DNA from: Rubellimicrobium roseum
GTDB taxonomy: Bacteria > Pseudomonadota > Alphaproteobacteria > Rhodobacterales > Rhodobacteraceae
Length of the DNA stretch: 64,000 bases
NCBI RefSeq assembly: GCF_006152145.1
Contig: NZ_VDFV01000001.1
Span: 310,001 to 374,000, forward strand
Direction of reading: 5' to 3'
The notes under the pieces are model-generated. The model worked only from the letters and a program-made list of their open reading frames with translations. It had not been told where the DNA came from and did no database searches. Below, one piece after another: positions 62,622 to 64,000 of this stretch (position 1 is the stretch's first letter; the number at the start of each line of letters is the position of its first letter). The position numbers and the translations under genes are program-made.

Positions 62622-62648
62622 TTGACGACTACAAGCAAATTGGTCAGG
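62622..62648 (+). promoter_or_regulatory. candidate control region upstream of bfd
   Basis: TTGACG (62622-62627) resembles a -35 box, and the word AATTGGTCAGG (62638-62648), identical to the left part of the palindrome at 61151, lies downstream. No clear -10 at 16-18 nt. CAGGAGAG serves as ribosome binding site for bfd. Iron-responsive control would be expected, but I cannot name a regulator. Confidence 0.4.
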
Positions 62649-62682
62649 TATATCGGGACGCGCCCCAGGAGAGCCCTGCGCC

Positions 62683-62928
62683 ATGATGATCTGCCATTGC
62701 AACGGCCTGTCCGATCGCGACATCCACGCGGCCATCGACTGGATGCGCGCCGCGGACCCTGAGACGATCATCACGCCGGGCAAGGTCTACCGGGCGCTCG
62801 GCAAGCGCCCCGACTGCGGCAACTGCCTACCCCTTTTCCTTGCCACGATGCAGCGGAACGATAACCTTGAGGTGCCGAACCGGCCCCCGCTCCTGCGGGT
62901 TCCGGTGCACAACAAGGAGACTGCGTAG
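62683..62928 (+). CDS. bfd: Bacterioferritin-associated ferredoxin
   Basis: An 81-residue (2Fe-2S) protein with the Bfd cysteines in MMICHCNGLSDRDIH (CxC) and RPDCGNCLPLF (CxxC). Bfd reduces ferric iron in the bacterioferritin core for release. It is directly followed by bfr, whose ATG begins at the next base after this stop. The C-terminal tail after the last Cys is longer than minimal Bfd. Confidence 0.92.
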   Translation: MMICHCNGLSDRDIHAAIDWMRAADPETIITPGKVYRALGKRPDCGNCLPLFLATMQRNDNLEVPNRPPLLRVPVHNKETA

Positions 62929-63444
62929 ATGAAGGGCGATCCCCAGGTCATCGAGTACCTCAACCGGGCGCTGCGGAGCGAGCTGACGGCCGTGAACCAG
63001 TACTGGCTTCACTACCGGCTGCAGGAGGATTGGGGCCTCGGGCACTTGGCCAAGAAGAGCCGGGAGGAAAGCATCGAGGAGATGCACCACGCGGATCGCA
63101 TCATCACACGTATCATCTTCCTGGAAGGTCACCCGAACCTCCAGAAGCTCGACCCCCTGCGCATCGGTCAGAACGCCCGCGAATCGCTGGAGGCCGACCT
63201 TGCGGCCGAGCACGAGGCCGCCGCCCTCTACCGCGAGGCCTACGGCTACTGCGACAAGGTGGGCGACTACGTGTCCAAGAAGCTGTTCCAAGACCTCCTC
63301 GCAGACGAGGAAGGGCACATCGACTTCCTGGAGACGCAACTCGGCCTCTACGACCGCATCGGTACACAGCACTACGAGCACCTGAACGCGGAGCCCGCCG
63401 ATCAGGCCGACGCGGGCAGCGCCGGGGCCAGTCACGGCGACTGA
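62929..63444 (+). CDS. bfr: Bacterioferritin
   Basis: A 171-residue heme-containing ferritin that stores iron as 24-mers. The ferroxidase ligands are in [14 protein letters not shown] (Glu18), [13 protein letters not shown] (Glu51/His54 and the heme-ligand Met52), [15 protein letters not shown] (Glu94) and [14 protein letters not shown] (Glu127/His130). An extra C-terminal Asp/Ala-rich tail of about 15 residues is present. Cotranscribed with bfd; terminator follows. Confidence 0.96.
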   Translation: MKGDPQVIEYLNRALRSELTAVNQYWLHYRLQEDWGLGHLAKKSREESIEEMHHADRIITRIIFLEGHPNLQKLDPLRIGQNARESLEADLAAEHEAAALYREAYGYCDKVGDYVSKKLFQDLLADEEGHIDFLETQLGLYDRIGTQHYEHLNAEPADQADAGSAGASHGD

Positions 63445-63461
63445 CCTGACCCAACGGAAAT

Positions 63462-63486
63462 CGGGGCCCCCGGAGGAGGGGCCCCG
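63462..63486. terminator. hairpin terminator after bfr
   Basis: CGGGGCCCC (63462-63470) pairs with GGGGCCCCG (63478-63486), 7-nt loop, followed by TCACTCGTC. It lies between convergent bfr and the small gene at 63508 and may work in both directions. Confidence 0.65.
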
Positions 63487-63507
63487 TCACTCGTCATCGA
63501 CTCAGGG

Positions 63508-63732
63508 TCAGACGCACTTCACGATGACGGGCTTCATCATGTCGCCCCAGCAGCCGCCGCCACAGTGGTAGCGCTCCGAGCGGTGCAGCTCGACCGCAAG
63601 GCCCGCGTCCACGGCTTCGCGGATGGCGGCGTTCAGGCGCCCGAGTTGCTCGGCCACGGCCTCCATGTGGGCGGTCTGGCGCTCGGACAGGGACGTGGTG
63701 CCTTCGTGGGCATCGGGAAGCATGTCGTACAT
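63508..63732 (-). CDS. small Cys-rich C-terminal hypothetical protein (74 aa)
   Basis: A 74-residue protein with an amphipathic helix (EAVAEQLGRLNAAIREAVDA) and a C-terminal metal-binding-looking tail (RYHCGGGCWGDMMKPVIVKC). A strong GAGGAGG ribosome binding site precedes the ATG. It lies 34 bp downstream of the isocitrate lyase gene and is probably cotranscribed. No family is recognised. Confidence 0.65.
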   Translation of the reverse strand: MYDMLPDAHEGTTSLSERQTAHMEAVAEQLGRLNAAIREAVDAGLAVELHRSERYHCGGGCWGDMMKPVIVKCV

Positions 63733-63766
63733 GGTCGGCCCTCCTCGGGGATCGGATGTCTGGCGA

Positions 63767-64000
63767 TCAGGCGTGGGTGAACTGGGCGGTCTCGGTCGAT
63801 TCGCCCATGGCGGTGGTCGAGGACTTGCCTTGGGTGATGGTCGTGGCGACCTGGTCGAAGTAGCCGGTCCCGACCTCGCGCTGGTGGCGGACGGCGGTGA
63901 AGCCCCGCTCGGTCGCGGCGAACTCGCGCTGCTGCATCTCGCTGTAGGCGGCCATGCCGCGGTCGCGGTAGCCGTCGGCCAGGTCGAACATCGACAGGTT
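63767..64000 (-). CDS. aceA: Isocitrate lyase, C-terminal part only
   Basis: The gene enters from the right edge; only the last 77 residues are present. [40 protein letters not shown] and [20 protein letters not shown] are the conserved C-terminal segments of isocitrate lyase of the glyoxylate shunt. The start and active site lie outside the window. Confidence 0.93.
   Translation of the reverse strand, partial: NLSMFDLADGYRDRGMAAYSEMQQREFAATERGFTAVRHQREVGTGYFDQVATTITQGKSSTTAMGESTETAQFTHA

Overview
This is a very GC-rich (about 70 percent or more) bacterial chromosome segment, densely coded on both strands, with many 4-bp ATGA/GTGA stop-start overlaps. Gene content points to an alphaproteobacterium, most likely a Rhodobacteraceae (Roseobacter/Rhodobacter-like) species. 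Indicators are an aerobic-type cobalamin locus (CobN, CobO, CobW, CbtA, DUF1636), phosphatidylcholine synthase, a soluble NAD-dependent formate dehydrogenase (fdsGBACD), TamA/TamB, EpmA-type EF-P modification and a Bfd-bacterioferritin pair. I saw no rRNA, tRNA, insertion sequence, prophage, CRISPR array or plasmid gene, so this reads as core and near-core chromosome.

Layout. 1-9640: cobalamin/cobalt locus (partial cbtA, DUF1636, cobW, cobN, cobO, a CDF cation exporter) interleaved with three GNAT acetyltransferases and a nucleotidyltransferase-like protein; one GNAT reads in frame into cobO without a stop. 9650-15130: a TPP enzyme, then a divergent FAD oxidoreductase / MnmD-type tRNA methyltransferase pair that together resemble split MnmC, then a DMT transporter and a D-2-hydroxyacid dehydrogenase. 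15165-21160: PRC-barrel exported protein, DenD-like dehydrogenase with an SDR, a KpsE-like polysaccharide export protein and an RTX metalloprotease. 21209-29410: EF-P divergent from its modifying enzyme EpmA, two tiny proteins, ileS (open in frame through an upstream PET-repeat segment), a DMT transporter, pcs and truA. 29511-36140: tamA-tamB. 36151-42360: DUF305 protein and an oppABCDF peptide importer on the minus strand. 42572-50200: hemerythrin-like protein, LysR regulator and the fdsGBA-fdhD-fdsD formate dehydrogenase operon. 50187-51680: PAP2 phosphatase and GH25 lysozyme-like lipoprotein. 51814-61954: a ten-gene minus-strand sugar cluster (acetoacetate-decarboxylase-family enzyme, hydroxyacid dehydrogenase, rhamnose-type ABC importer, FadR-type regulator, Gfo/Idh/MocA dehydrogenase, TIM-barrel isomerase, RhaM-like mutarotase) with a divergent SDR. 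61951-64000: DUF2585 membrane protein, bfd-bfr, a small Cys-rich protein and the 3' end of isocitrate lyase.

Most notable: the sugar cluster carries rhamnose-type uptake but no rhamnose isomerase, kinase or aldolase, and starts with a 16-codon leader ORF and a divergent promoter sharing a 17-bp palindrome. A 52-bp element (43/52 identical) occurs twice, 44 and 53 nt upstream of the ATGs of the ileS-region ORF and of fdsA. Two genes, cobO and ileS, are open in frame to upstream coding segments, which suggests translational fusions or internal starts.
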